Shown in pieces: positions 1 through 11,578 of a stretch of 64,000 bases of DNA (its first letter is position 1; each line of letters starts with the position of its first letter). The notes under the pieces are model-generated. The model saw nothing but the letters and a program-made list of their open reading frames with translations, was not told the origin of the DNA and did not search any database. A program made the position numbers and the translations under genes. This DNA is from Brevipalpus yothersi (Eukaryota > Arthropoda > Arachnida > Trombidiformes > Tenuipalpidae): NCBI GenBank assembly GCA_003956705.1, contig QZCP01000679.1, positions 62,001 to 126,000 of the forward strand, in the 5' to 3' direction.

Positions 1-546
1 GATACTGATATCGAAACTCCTAGCGTTTTGAAAGGACGATCGTTCAGCGAAAGCGAAAGGACTGACACTCCTTCACCATCAACAGATGAAGCGATGGATG
101 GTCTCAATGATCAGCCTCTCGTTTGCTCTTTCTTATCACAGTTGGAAGTTCCAACGGGAAAAACGAATGGACTTGTAGTTGATTTCAAGACGGCTGGCAA
201 TCGTTCGATATCAGTCAAAGGAGCCAAGCTCGAAGCTATTTTCCGATCTGTTTTCAAGTCTGAGAATATTGTTGTAAAGATCAATGGAGAGGACTCGGGA
301 AATGAAAGTTACAATTTTGATCAACCCAAAGAAATCGAACACCGACTTATTACCAAACGAATTGATTGTAATGAATCAAATCAAGATGTACCGATGGACC
401 AAGCTTCATCTCAAGGAACCAATCTGAGTGATATGGATCCTTTGCCAAATGGACTTCTAGATGAGCTTAATGAACCTTTCAATAGTTCAATGGATCCTAT
501 ACTAGATTCAGAGACTGATGAATTTCTTGGGAATATTGAAGTATAA
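1..546 (+). CDS. 3' terminal exon of an unrecognised gene (partial)
   Basis: The frame is open from base 1 to a TAA at 544-546 and has no in-frame ATG near the left edge, so this is the 3' end of a longer gene whose 5' part lies outside the window. About 181 residues are visible. They begin with a Ser/Thr/Pro-rich stretch, have a short mixed segment in the middle, and finish with an acidic tail rich in Asp, Glu, Leu and Pro that ends DEFLGNIEV. An acidic tail of this kind would suit a transcriptional regulator, but I recognise no domain and assign no function. AT-rich sequence with AATAAA-like motifs follows within 100 bp. Confidence 0.6.
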   Translation, partial: DTDIETPSVLKGRSFSESERTDTPSPSTDEAMDGLNDQPLVCSFLSQLEVPTGKTNGLVVDFKTAGNRSISVKGAKLEAIFRSVFKSENIVVKINGEDSGNESYNFDQPKEIEHRLITKRIDCNESNQDVPMDQASSQGTNLSDMDPLPNGLLDELNEPFNSSMDPILDSETDEFLGNIEV

Positions 547-1202
547 ATGTTGTTACAGATGTAATCATATCAAAATGTTGATTTCACTATTGACAGTTAA
601 ATTCTTATGTAAAAACTCTAGAATATAAAATAATCTTGTCTCTTCTCTTTGAAAAGCTTAGAGCCACGTTTTAATGAAAATTGGGGAGCGAATCGACAAT
701 TTCTCCTGAACTAACCTATTCTCTAGTTTAATCATAACATTTAATCCTGGAAGACCTTTTCTCAATCCAATCGATCAATACGGAAAATTTTCCCTATTTA
801 GGATTGCGAAACTCCCCTAACGTACAACCGAGCGATTATTGTGCAAGCTACATGTTCTTAAATCAATCGATTGCTCTCGCTTTCTCTCTCTTCAGGAGAA
901 TTTGAATGCTCCTAAGAATATTCCCCTTTATTACACTCTGAACAGTCAATCCCGCCTACGAGTATTCCAAGCATTCATCATCTAAGCTGCATGATGGAAT
1001 CAGAATTCTTGTTCAGATTAAGGTGGCAGCACCCGATAGAACAGTTACGCTTGATAATATGGAGATTCAAATGCCACAAGTCTAGGAGTGTTGATGAGTA
1101 TTCCCTTGTATCTTGATTCCGATGGAGGAAGAATTTTCTCCGAAAATTGATTGTTTTATCTGTGAGATGTAATCTAATCTGATATATTATCTTCTGTTGA
1201 TA
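547..1202. other. intergenic spacer
   Basis: It holds the 3' UTR of the gene on its left and the upstream region of PHM. I see no convincing ORF or RNA gene here. Confidence 0.5.
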
Positions 1203-3148
1203 ATGAGAGTTTTGATGATACGTTTTATTTATTTACTTTTGTTTATCGCTTATATCTCGTGTGAAAACAATGAAGAGGAAACATTCCCTCTTCATATGCC
1301 AAGTGTTCAGCCTCTCGTTGTGAGTAAAATTAATCATATTAATTGGAACATATCTTACTTTCATTGGACATTTATTCCTATCCACTTAATCTATTGTGAT
1401 TATTCCTCTATTTTAACACACACTTGTGGTGATAAACTGGAAGGAATTCGTTAGCTTCTCCTCAAAAACTCTGATAATAGTAGAATAATAGTACGGATCT
1501 GCTCTAGTGCTTCTTCTCTGTTTCGTTGTCAAAAACCGTATGCTGACGTTACCATGAATTGATTTATTATTTTTAATATTCTGAAGTATCACATTTCTGG
1601 TGTATAGTCTTCATGTATGAAAGTGTCTAGCTATTTATACTATACCAATGATTGAACATCATTCCCTGACATGCAAACGAATATTGAATATGGTTCATTT
1701 TACCGTTACTTAGAGAAGAATTACAGTAGATCGTTTCTTGTAGGAAGGAATTCAGTCCTGACAATCTGCTTGTTTTACAGGAGGATGCTTACTTGTGTAC
1801 ATCATTCCGAGTTCCACGCGATTCGAATCGCTACATAACTGAATTCCTACCAAATGCTACCAAACAAAGAGTCCATCATATGTTGATATATGGATGCCAA
1901 GTTCCAGGCTATTATGAGCGAGATACTCCTCGAGTGATATGGGATTGTGGTGAAATGTCTGCTAGTCGAAGTCTAATGAGAAAAGCTGGACCATGTAGAG
2001 GACAATCTCAAATCCTCTATGCTTGGGCAATGGATGCTCCGAAGCTTGCGCTTCCCGAAGGAGTTGGCTTCAAGATTGGCCCTGATACTGGAGTCGATTT
2101 TCTCGTTCTTCAAGTCCATTACGCTACGATCGAGCCTTTTAAGAGTGAGTAATTTTTCTAATCTCGATCACCTTCTCATTCTTTAACACGATTATTTTTT
2201 CCAATAGATGGTGAAAGAGATAGCTCTGGTATCGTTTTGAATCTGCTGCCAGGTGATACAAACAAGTAAGAGAAAAAAAATCTATTCATTCAATCAATCT
2301 TTTAATCGTAAAATTACTCGTCTCTCTTCTCAAAGGATAACTAGAAGGGCGGGTGTTCTTCTTCTTGGTACTGGTGGAAGAATTCCAGCAGACAGCTATG
2401 GTGAGCATATCTTAACATCTATTTGAGTCTGTCTTGATTTGAGAATTTTCCGAGAGAATCGCTTCTCCAGAATGTTCAGATCAGAATTCCTTATCCAAAT
2501 CTTGAGTGAGGTTTCTAGCCTCATGCTAGCATGAAAGAATAATCCTCACTCGAGAACTAGATGGATGGAGATTTGTTGCGATCAGTTGCTATTCGGCTTC
2601 TTCCCTATTCACTTGAATGAGTGATTATTTTCTATGCTTTTCAGAACATATGGAAACTACTTGCCGGATAAAAGAACCTCTCGAGCTTCACCCCTTTGCT
2701 TTCCGTACTCATACTCACAAATTGGGCAAAGTTGTATCAGGATGGATGATCAGGGACAATACTTGGACTCTCATTGGTAAACACAATCCTCAATTGCCTC
2801 AGGTAATAGATGAAATAAATATTATCATGTTCGATTCTTCTAATATTATTCCTTTTTCGATTGAAGATGTTCTATCCCGTCGAAAACAAATCATTGATCA
2901 TCAAAGAAAACGATGTAGTAGCCGCTCGATGTACAATGGATAACTATCTTGACCACGCGGTGTCTGTAGGACCGACTGGAGATGATGAAATGTGTAATTT
3001 TTATATGATGTATTATGTAGATGGAAATAAGATACTGAGCAATCAGTACTGCTTCAGTTTCGGACCACCTTTTTACTACTGGAAGAATGACATTGATCTC
3101 AGTTTCAACGTACCCAGCGACATTGACAAAGAAGCAAGTACGCTCTGA
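1203..3148 (+). CDS. Phm: peptidylglycine alpha-hydroxylating monooxygenase (PHM)
   Basis: PHM is a copper- and ascorbate-dependent enzyme of the secretory pathway that hydroxylates the terminal glycine of neuropeptide precursors, the first step of C-terminal amidation. Six exons join in phase: 1203-1319, 1781-2144, 2208-2265, 2336-2400, 2645-2802 and 2867-3148, giving 347 residues. The N-terminus is a hydrophobic signal peptide. All expected copper ligands are visible: HHM (CuA), the His in LQVHYA (CuA), the HTH of RTHTHKLGK (CuB) and the Met of DEMCN (CuB). GTGGRIPA and EHMETTCR are family motifs. The length matches a PHM-only enzyme; no lyase (PAL) domain follows before the stop, as in insects, where PAL is a separate gene. 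I chose the ATG at 1203 because it opens the signal peptide; a TTG lies just upstream. Confidence 0.93.
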
Positions 3149-3414
3149 TATCTCTCCATCGTTAAACAACATAATCATTCCTTTTTGACACACACAAAAA
3201 AGTGTCGACTGTTATTTTGTTGGTTGTAATTATGTCTTCTAATCGTAATCAATGTTTACCTCTTGTTCCGTTTCGGAGTTGATATTGTGTTCAAAGACTG
3301 TATTTCATTTCAAAAATTGTAACAAGACAATCATATTTACTTTTATCTCGAAGTTTATCTCTTTCTCTCACATCATATGAATTTTGGTAGAAAATTGGGA
3401 ATCACTTTATGTCA

Positions 3415-4488
3415 TCAATTTTCTGAGATCCATCTCTTCCAGTCTCTCATGTTAAAAGACATGATAGTTTGAACATTTTCACTTTGATCAGGTCGTTCCT
3501 GTCCTTCAACAACCTCAATAGGCTTCAACATAAGTCCTTGATTATCATTGATGACTCCCACTCTTCCCATCTTGATCAGAAAAGATAGATGAAAAATTCC
3601 TTCCACAGTTTTACCAAAAGACTCAGGATCAACCAAAACTTTCTCGAATCTAACTTTGGTCTCATCAGAGTCTTCACACGCTTGGACTATCTTTTTATAA
3701 AGTTGCTCCACTTCAACCCCGTTCTTGAGATCATCATCCCCGACTTCAGAGGAAGTTGTCGGTTTAACAACTTCTGAACTAATTGCATCCTTGTCCTTTT
3801 GGACCACTTTTCTCGTTCTTTTGGGAGGTATGTGGACTGAACCGGGCTCAAAAGCTCCATACATATAAGGCGTTATTGGAGCTGTGTTGATTAAGTATGA
3901 ACATGACTTTCCAAAAGATACAAATGCATCAGTATCAAGAGTAGCCTCTCCTGTTTCTGGATCTCTGCGAATGATGAAAATATGATTAAACAAAATGATA
4001 GAGAGAAATCAAATCAAATCAAATACCTAGATAAACCGATACGAGTTATGAGTTTCTCGGCAAAAATATTCGGATCAAAGGTTTTCGCATCTATGGCCAA
4101 GGCTTTAACGACAAGCTGATTAATTTGTGAGACATCTCTCATATATTCAGCATCATGTTCAACTAGTTTACTGGCTTGCAGTTTAAATATTTCTTTGGAA
4201 AGACTATCACTTTTGGTCAGATTTTTGGTGAGATTCTCGCATTTATCTTGAATATCTCGAGCAGTGATTTGTGTTTCACTAAGTCTTTTGAGATCCTGAT
4301 TTATAGACTGATATTCTCGAGCAATCTCCTTCTTTCTCTTCTCATCAGAACTTATATTCTAAAATGACAAATACAAGATAATCAATCAATTAAATCAATC
4401 AAAATTAGAGAAAAAAGACGCTTCGTCAAGATGTGGACAACTTTTACACACACAAACTTACCTGGGAAATTCTCGATCTCGTGTTCAT
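3415..4488 (-). CDS. NSMCE4: SMC5-SMC6 complex kleisin subunit NSE4
   Basis: NSE4 is the kleisin that bridges SMC5 and SMC6 and anchors NSE1/NSE3; the complex works in DNA repair and chromosome segregation. Three exons in phase, in transcript order 4462-4488, 4027-4358 and 3415-3964, encode 302 residues. The N-terminal half contains a charged helix and AEYMRDVSQINQLVVKA followed by FAEKLITRIG, typical of the NSE4 head-binding region. The C-terminal domain carries DPESFGKTVEGIFHLSFLIK and ends SFNMRDWKRWISEN, a strong match to the NSE4/EID C-terminal domain. The first exon encodes only nine residues (MNTRSRISQ). The gene is head-to-head with GTF2H3, with 355 bp between start codons. Confidence 0.9.
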
Positions 4489-4843
4489 GTCGACAGAATT
4501 GTCTTGTGATGCCAGTCTCACACTTACTGGCAAAGAAACACAGTCAAACTCTCAAGATCACCAGGAACACAATTGGCACACTATCTAATAACTATCTTTC
4601 AATTAACACTGCCAAACAATTCAATTAAAATTGCCGACTTTTTAATCATCAAAATCATGTGTTCATATCACAATAACAATGAAAAATAAAGCGCGCTTAC
4701 ATCAGCGCCACATTTTTTTGTATCATGTAAACATACACACATGTTCATCCTGATAAAGTTCATCAGATGAATTGGTCAGATCACATCAATTCTAATTAAT
4801 TGGAAGTGTGGTGATTGATTGTGTGTAATTGAGAATAGGAACA
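4489..4843. promoter_or_regulatory. bidirectional promoter region NSE4/GTF2H3
   Basis: These 355 bp separate the two divergent start codons, so both promoters and both 5' UTRs must lie here. Both genes act in genome maintenance, which makes shared regulation plausible but not shown. I see no clear TATA box. Confidence 0.5.
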
Positions 4844-5794
4844 ATGACATCTCAAACGAAAACTCATATTGTTTTAATTCTTGATCTTTCACCGGCTACT
4901 CACTTGTTGTCATCACGTAGTGGTAATGATAAGAGCCCAGATTCTAGTGGCTATGAAAAGTGTCTCAATTCGGTGACCGCTTTTTGTAATACTCATCTTG
5001 TGATGGACAGTGAAAATAAGATCAATATTATTGGTTCACATTGTGCTGGTAATGATATTTTGTATCCATTGAGTGAAGATATTGGTGTGAGAGATAAGAA
5101 AATGGATGGACAACATGAAGTGTTTGCTCGAGTATCACAAACTGTTCATCAACAAATCGGAATATCTGTCCAAAAGTGTCGATCATTTTTACAAAATATG
5201 GACAAATCACGAAATAGCAATGGAATGTCTTTTTATCCCATGATTTCTGGTGCACTTGCTATCGGAATGTGTTGTATTCAAAAGCATAAAGCTGAATTTA
5301 ATTCATCTCGTATCACGATAATCGCCACCAATGCCTACGATTCTTCAGCATTTTCATCTCAGTACATGAATTTTATGAATATCTATTTTACTGCTCAAAA
5401 AATTGGAATACCTATTGATGTGTGTGTCCTTGGACCGTCCGAAGTTGAGGAGCCTAGTCAAATTGCTACCGTATTTCAACAAGGTTGTGATCTGACCGGT
5501 GGTCTTTATATGAGAGTTTCAAATGTGAATGCTTTCCTGGAATACTTGGTGTGGACAATGTTACCCGATATTGAATTGAGGAATAAATTAGTCCTACCAA
5601 CACAAAAAAAGATTAGTTATAAGGCAACATGCTTCTGTCATCGAACTTTAATAGATATCGGCTATGTTTGTTCTGTATGCTTATCCATATCATGTAAATT
5701 CATTCCTATTTGTACCACATGTCACACCGTGTTCAAATTGCCTAGTATAACTCCTATGATGAGAAACAAAAGGAAATCTGTGAAAGGATCTTGA
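4844..5794 (+). CDS. GTF2H3: TFIIH subunit p34 / Tfb4
   Basis: This is a core subunit of TFIIH, which acts in RNA polymerase II initiation and nucleotide excision repair. The coding region is a single exon of 316 residues, close to the usual 300 or so. It begins with a von Willebrand A-like fold (THIVLILDLSPATHL), followed by the central helices and strands (ITIIATNAYD, IPIDVCVLG). It ends with a cysteine-rich zinc region with CFCH, CSVC and CTTCH motifs that is diagnostic for Tfb4. The start is the ATG at 4844; a TTG 15 bp upstream is in frame but is not a usual animal start. Confidence 0.93.
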   Translation: MTSQTKTHIVLILDLSPATHLLSSRSGNDKSPDSSGYEKCLNSVTAFCNTHLVMDSENKINIIGSHCAGNDILYPLSEDIGVRDKKMDGQHEVFARVSQTVHQQIGISVQKCRSFLQNMDKSRNSNGMSFYPMISGALAIGMCCIQKHKAEFNSSRITIIATNAYDSSAFSSQYMNFMNIYFTAQKIGIPIDVCVLGPSEVEEPSQIATVFQQGCDLTGGLYMRVSNVNAFLEYLVWTMLPDIELRNKLVLPTQKKISYKATCFCHRTLIDIGYVCSVCLSISCKFIPICTTCHTVFKLPSITPMMRNKRKSVKGS

Positions 5795-6757
5795 TAAAGA
5801 TTTTCACACTTACACTGAATCATCATTCTTAGTCTGTAATATTTTGTGTTAAAAATGCGTTCATTAACACAGATCAAATAAACAATTATCAAAGAGAATA
5901 AAGTTTTGAAATTTAAGTACGATAGTCCTGACAGTATACAGGCAAAGCATGAAAAAAATTTATTCATCAATCAACTTTTCACACTAAATTTCGTGCATCT
6001 TGAAATCTTTTTTCACTGAGCAGCCTCATAATTTATCTACTAACACTGTACAATTATCTGTCTAGTCCTCAAGAGGAATCAAAAATTCGTTAGTCTTTTC
6101 CAAAGAAGATGCAAATAAATAACAAGCAAGATAAAACTGCTCCAATCAGGAAGTGATCAAACACAATCGCCGATAAACCAATAAATTGATAAATTTCAGC
6201 TCGTATCCTATGTGAAAATTGCAAATTGTAAATTCAAAAACCACTTCTTCCGAAAACTTTTTCAACATCTCTTCAAACGTTTGATAAAATAAAGCTTCAA
6301 CATCACTTGTCAAGCTCAACTGTGCATGATCAGTATCATTCTCATTTGTTTTGTTTACGCCTTCGCTTAAATGTTTGTATATGTACATCGTTTTGCATGT
6401 TTTATCTGATTAGGTCCACAATTTTGTAATCATTTACACCAATACCAATACCAACATCAACATCTCATTAGTACTACTGATTTACACCATTTGGAGTATT
6501 ATGAATTATGTTGGAATTGTGTTCCATATTTTGATGATCGTTCAAATCTGATTTGGCTTGTGTTTATATGTGTATAGTTTTCTGTTCACTTGAGTGGCCT
6601 TACTTTTGATTCGTGTGAAAGTTGAGCGAAACACTTTGTTTCTGTTCCTCTCGAGACTGGACAGATAATTTGTTTTTGTCTTATCTTTTCTTCTCTATAT
6701 TCTTCTTCTTCTTCTTCTTCCTCTTCTCCATCTTGTAATTTTCCTTGCCTAAGTGTC
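5795..6757. other. spacer between GTF2H3 and TPRA1
   Basis: Apart from the uncertain minus-strand frame at 6090-6388, this stretch holds the GTF2H3 3' end and the TPRA1 5' region. Just before the TPRA1 start is a short TTC/CTT-rich run (about 6690-6730). Confidence 0.5.
6090..6388 (-). pseudogene. possible tail-anchored small protein, reading frame broken or spliced
   Basis: An ATG at 6388 opens about 50 residues that look coding (SDVEALFYQTFEEMLKKFSEE). A second frame then gives IRAEIYQFIGL and a strongly hydrophobic stretch ending LLFICIFFGKD, with its stop at 6090-6092. Joining them needs a frame change near 6205-6240, and I find no good splice pair there. It may be a small C-terminal membrane-anchored protein with an unseen intron, or a decayed gene. 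I do not recognise the family. Confidence 0.3.
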
Positions 6758-8242
6758 ATGAATGATTCATACTCAACTAGTCATATTCATGGCATAAATG
6801 GTGGAAGTTCAATGGCTACCAATTATTCTCTCCTACTAGAACCACCCTCAAATCAATCATCTTTTTTTGCTGAAAATGTTTCCCATGAAGGCAAGCTAAT
6901 CTCATCGTCCAACTCATCTAATGCCTCTGACATTGGTCCTGATGTTTTAACAGACTATCATATTTGTGAATGGATTTTGTACCAAGATATTCCAAAAACA
7001 GGGTAAGTTAATTGATCAGATCACGATTATCAATCTGATCTCATGTGTTTTGCAATCCTCCTGGTATTGGTGGCGTAAGTCATTATCAACATCATGACTG
7101 ATTCAAAAACAAAACATAGATTCAATCAAAATGAGATACTAACTTCCATTTTTGTTTTCTCTTCTATCCAGGCTTCATATATGGGATGTTCTCATCGCTG
7201 CTCCAAATTTATTCTTCTTCCTTTTTCTAGTTTTCAAGTTCAAAAGTACACGACAACGATTAAAAGCAACCATATCTCCTGTTCTTTTCACTTTCTACGC
7301 TCTTGTCTGCTTAAATGTATCTATAAGTTTGCTCAGATGCTTTCTATCCATGATAATTACCGCTACATCAGAGCCTGGGAAAGAAGTTGGCATAATCTTT
7401 TGGATTCTTGTTAGATTTTTCCTTCTTGCGACCGAAATATCTGTGGTCGTATTTTGCTTAGCTTTCGGGCATCTGGATAGTCGTACATCCATCAAAAGAG
7501 TCTTGCTGGTCACTTCATGTATTTCCTTGGTTTATTCAACCATTCAAGGTAGTCTTGAGTTCATCAATCCTGACCAAGAATTTTATTTTGCCTCACAAAA
7601 AACACGGCTCTTCGGTCATGGGGGAATGATCTTTTGGTCTTGTACCAGTGCTTTCTTCGGTTTGATCTACTTCTATCTAAGCTTTTTGCCATGGATGCCT
7701 TGTCGTCATAGAATTCCACTTCCAGGTAAACATGATACATCCATCTAAATCAACAATTCATTTTTGCTAATTCTGAAATTTTATCCTCCGCAGACAAACC
7801 AACTTTCTATCGATACTGTTTTGCCCTTTTCTTGTTGAATCTGATCCAAGCAATTGGATCAGCTCTCTATCACAATCATCAAATCATTGGAATGTGCATA
7901 GTAGATGTAACGGTTTACTTGTATTTCACCACTTTTACACCACTAGTCTACTGGAGTTTCCTGGCTTCCTTCTTTTCATACACAAAATCGCTTATGTTTT
8001 CCTACAAACCTCAACTGGACGATGGCTTAGATGATAACATAATCACTCCAGGAGCCACTTCAAACCCAATATCTCATCAGCTCTCATGTTCCTCTGTTAG
8101 AACAGATGGATCTGACCTCATCTATCAACCAAAGCTTATCGACCCAAATGCAAGAGATATTCCGATTGGAGATGTTAGGCTCTCTTTCTATGAGTCATCA
8201 CTATCACCTGATTCGATTCGTAGTGGGAGTGTAAATAGTTGA
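6758..8242 (+). CDS. TPRA1: transmembrane protein adipocyte-associated 1 homolog (TPRA1/GPR175), 7-TM
   Basis: TPRA1 is an orphan seven-transmembrane protein conserved in animals. Three exons in phase, 6758-7002, 7172-7725 and 7794-8242, encode 415 residues. The extracellular N-terminus is Ser/Asn-rich with several N-glycosylation sequons. The family core follows: HICEWILYQDIP, LHIWDVLIAAPN, a run of hydrophobic helices including VVVFCLAFGHLDSRTSI, and the late motif DVTVYLYFTTFTPLVY. A Ser-rich cytoplasmic tail of about 90 residues ends the protein. The ATG at 6758 is the first in frame after the pyrimidine-rich leader. The ligand is unknown for the family. Confidence 0.88.
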
Positions 8243-8675
8243 TAGACTATACTGATAAAAAACATTGAATTCTTTTCACAAATCTTGATTCATTCTTGAA
8301 CTGGATAGTCATTTTGAATGTTCTGTTTTCGTGCAAAGAGAAAAGACAACTTAAGGAGTGCATTCTCTTAGACCCGAGTTTCCAGTATTGAGCTTCATAT
8401 TCAGTCAAAAATAAGTGATTAGTAATTATTCTTATAATCACGCAACATGGAACATTGATTTCAACCTAATGACAGCTAGATCATAGGTTTCAAGAAAAAG
8501 TTACATGTCTCTAGCCAAGCCAGGGAGTAGTTCAACTTTATTATCAACTTGAGAGCATACGTAGTTTATCATAAGAAACTTGAGAGCATATGTAGATGTA
8601 TAATTTGTCCCGTTACGGACTTTTTATGCCATCTACTACAAGATGAGTATAAAGAAGTTATCCAAAAATGTATAA
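8243..8675. other. intergenic, 3' flank of TPRA1
   Basis: I see only scattered short ORFs here. It probably contains the TPRA1 3' UTR. Confidence 0.5.
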
Positions 8676-9365
8676 CTATTCAAGAATTTCATCCCAATCA
8701 ATGCCTTCCAGTGGGTCGGGAACATCCGGCAAATTTTTATGTGGTATCATTGGTTGCAGTATGTTCAATGATCGAATGGAACTCAAAGCTGGCAAGAAGT
8801 GACATGGTTTGATCGCTATACAGTCCATTCGATTGATATGATCGATCCATGATCTCAAACTCGTAACTCCACTATTGCAAAGTGCGCACTTGATATCCCT
8901 TTTCGTTCCTTCTTTTAGATAAATCTGCCACGGTTCAAGAGCCACAATCCGTCCACGATACCCGATTATGGCACCCCTCTTTTTAACCAAGCCATTCACA
9001 ATTTTGATCAATACACTCGAATTAGCCATAAAGATGTCATTATCAACACTAAACCTGGATCTCAAAATTAAATCATCAGCTCTGTGTTTTCTATATGATG
9101 AGTAAGATGCATATTTAGACACGCAAGTATATCTAAAACTAATTTTCCGTGATTTGCTGGCCATCACAAACAGTTTAACTTCTTGAGTCAAGCTGAACAG
9201 GAAAAGCTCATTTCCGGGGGTCTCAGGAGCTCTCAAGGCTTGTGATTCGATTATTTTTGACTCTTCGTTTTAATACGCATTTGAGTTGGAGCTTTTATCA
9301 TTTTTGAATCTCTCTATCTCGGCTTCTAATTTTTTCTCACTTTCTTTTGAAGTATGCTTCTCAGC
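8676..9365 (-). pseudogene. matrin-like zinc-finger reading frame with an in-frame stop
   Basis: The frame is coding-like from about 9365 to the stop at 8676 but is interrupted by a TAA at 9270-9272. Upstream of this stop lies a charged, coiled-coil-like piece (SEKKLEAEIERFKND). Downstream is 187 codons with no break. The downstream part contains CALCNSGVTSLRSWIDHINR, which resembles a matrin/U1-type zinc finger (CxxC, then W and H); the second zinc His would be Cys or missing. It ends with an acidic DPLEGIDWDEILE. If real, translation could begin at the ATG at 9164 (162 residues). Otherwise it is a decayed gene, or the TAA lies in an intron I could not place. Function unknown. Confidence 0.4.
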
Positions 9366-10253
9366 AATGGATGAAAATCACTTGATGAGTGGATTGCAGA
9401 AAATACCATGCAAGTCAACAACAGCACGATGCAATCACTCAGATCGTATTACTTCAAGATGAACTAGTAGATGCGTTTTCCTTCTCGATGATGCTGATCG
9501 CTAGTATGAGATTCATTTCAGATTTTAATCAAACTTTTCTCAGTCCTTAGATCGAGTAATCAAAAAAAATTCATCAGATAATTGCCATGAATTTTGTAAC
9601 TGAGACTCATATTGGCCAGATGAGCTCTTTCTAGCGAGCTTCTAGTTTGCTAGAAGATTGCATTGAATCTTTCTCAAATATTGATGATTGAAAATTTGAC
9701 CATGCTCATTTTCGAGCATCAAACATCCATAAATTGATCATATCAATGCTCATTCAAGTAAATGAGAATATTCCTCGCCGATATCCACTGATTCAAATCG
9801 AGAGAGCCAGGATGAAATGATGAGACGATGCCTGAGCTCTACTTTGTTGAAAAGGACCTTATCTTTTTTCTTGCTCTCTCCTGTAATGTTGACTGCGAAT
9901 GCTAGAAATCTTCAAACCTACAGAAAATGCATCAGATAATGGTGAAGTTGTGGAGAACAATGCCACTGGACAATTATCCATAATACCATTTCTACTCGTC
10001 TTGCTCACAGTGATATTGTCCATCAGAGTGCGAGTCAGAACTTACACCGTTGAATTGAAATTGTCACTCAACATTCTCATTGACTTCAAAAGATTCATGG
10101 GCCAGTATTTATTTATCAGACTACCCTGTTAGAAATTCATAAACATCCTGTATCAATTGAGAAATTTGTGAAAATTTCAATGAGAATCACATCAATCATA
10201 TACATGTATTCATATTTGTAATTCTCCCAATTCTCTCAGCCTGGTGGTCATTG
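9366..10253. other. intergenic spacer
   Basis: A 77-codon ATG frame at 9899-10132 (+) has one hydrophobic segment, and a 40-codon signal-peptide-like frame overlaps its start in another frame. Neither is supported by splice signals or recognised homology. I see nothing else. Confidence 0.4.
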
Positions 10254-10957
10254 TTATTTTGATTTCAATGGTTTTCTAAGATCCGATATTTGTTTCTGAG
10301 CCTCGTGAGTTTGAGCTATCAAACCCATATTGGCACACACCTGGACAAAAGAATTGTGGTATATATACATGAGTACTAAGATTGGGATAAAATTTTTAGA
10401 AACTTCAATATTTACCTTCCCCACTTTTGGATGCTCACGTGTGGCATCATTATAACACATCAACTGTAAATGGATAGAGAAATGTTCAAAATTTACTATT
10501 ACTCAACTAATTGAGCTCTCCTTACCAATTTGAGGAATATTTCAGCATTTTTCTTGCAATTGTCTTGGTTTCTGATCAAAATAGAATCAACAATAGAATG
10601 GAATGAGTACTAGTAATTAAAATGAGGAAAACTCGAAATCTCACCCCATTTCTGTAGGATTTGATCCGATATATTTCATCTGAGAACATTTTTCTGGGAT
10701 CGAATGTTTCTTAATCGGAGGAATAATTTTCATTAACATCAGAATAAAAAATCTGAGGAACTCACTTTCAAGCATTTTTCTGTTGCCTCTTTCTGAGCCA
10801 AGTACGAAGGGATAAGAACGCTCGAAGCTTTAGGGTCACAAAATGTTTTTGTTATTTGACTAATGCGACCTGATAAATCAGGATCAACTTCGCTTTCCGA
10901 CACTATCGGTGATAGGAAAACAACCAGGGTGATAAAGATGGAAATCTTGGACGTCAT
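10254..10957 (-). CDS. small secreted cysteine-containing protein, five exons
   Basis: Five short exons join in phase in transcript order 10766-10957, 10645-10709, 10526-10571, 10416-10463 and 10254-10340. Each has good donor and acceptor sites, and together they encode 145 residues. The N-terminus is a clear signal peptide (MTSKISIFITLVVFLSPIVS). The mature part is mostly polar and predicted helical, with single cysteines spaced through it in the contexts FCDPK, EKCLK, EKCSQM, DNCKK, MCYN and VCANM. The six cysteines suggest three disulfides. I do not recognise the family. The exon count and secretion signal suggest a genuine gene, perhaps a haemolymph or salivary protein, but that is a guess. 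Confidence 0.68.
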
Positions 10958-11578
10958 TTTCTATCGATTCTTGTAAATTCGAAGACTCATAGATGAAAAA
11001 ACCCAGTAAAGTACTGGTAAATTAGTAGCCAGTAATTTAGAGCTACCTCTTCCATGGAAGAAATCGATATTCTTCTCACCCAGATGTTTGATTAATTTCG
11101 TGGAGTCAAAGAATGATATAAAAAATATAAATTCTTCACAATTACTGAAAATTTGATTGACATCTCTCCGTTGACTGTCAAACAGTTGAGCGTGTACGAG
11201 TCTAATTATTTGCCCATTACACTGAGTAGCATATCAATATACTCTTAAATCAATCATTTCTGATTGAGGTTTCTACAAATTAATATACTGTAACGAATAA
11301 GAGATCAAAACTGAATTATAATTTCTCTCCCGATCCAAGTTCTTGTTAAAGAGACATGGATTGGTGAGTAGAGGTAGATTAATTGAAACCAAGTTGAGAG
11401 ATTTTCAGCGTTTTTCACTTATTTTTATTCCAAGTATACTGACTATCTGATTAGGTTTGACCATGAGGCTATGATTAGACGGTTGATTAATTTCTCCATC
11501 CCCTTCTTATTAACAATAATTTCCTTCCTTGTTTTGGCATACACCAAACGAAGATCTTTGATTGTCTGTCTATGTAAT
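10958..11578. other. intergenic, upstream of the secreted-protein gene
   Basis: AT-rich sequence with no supported gene. It should contain the promoter of the minus-strand secreted-protein gene. Confidence 0.45.

Noticed and set aside
9802..10132. Signal-peptide-like short ORFs (40 and 77 codons)
   Set aside because: Overlapping frames, no cysteine pattern or splice support, and no recognised homology; hydrophobic stretches are common in AT-rich DNA.
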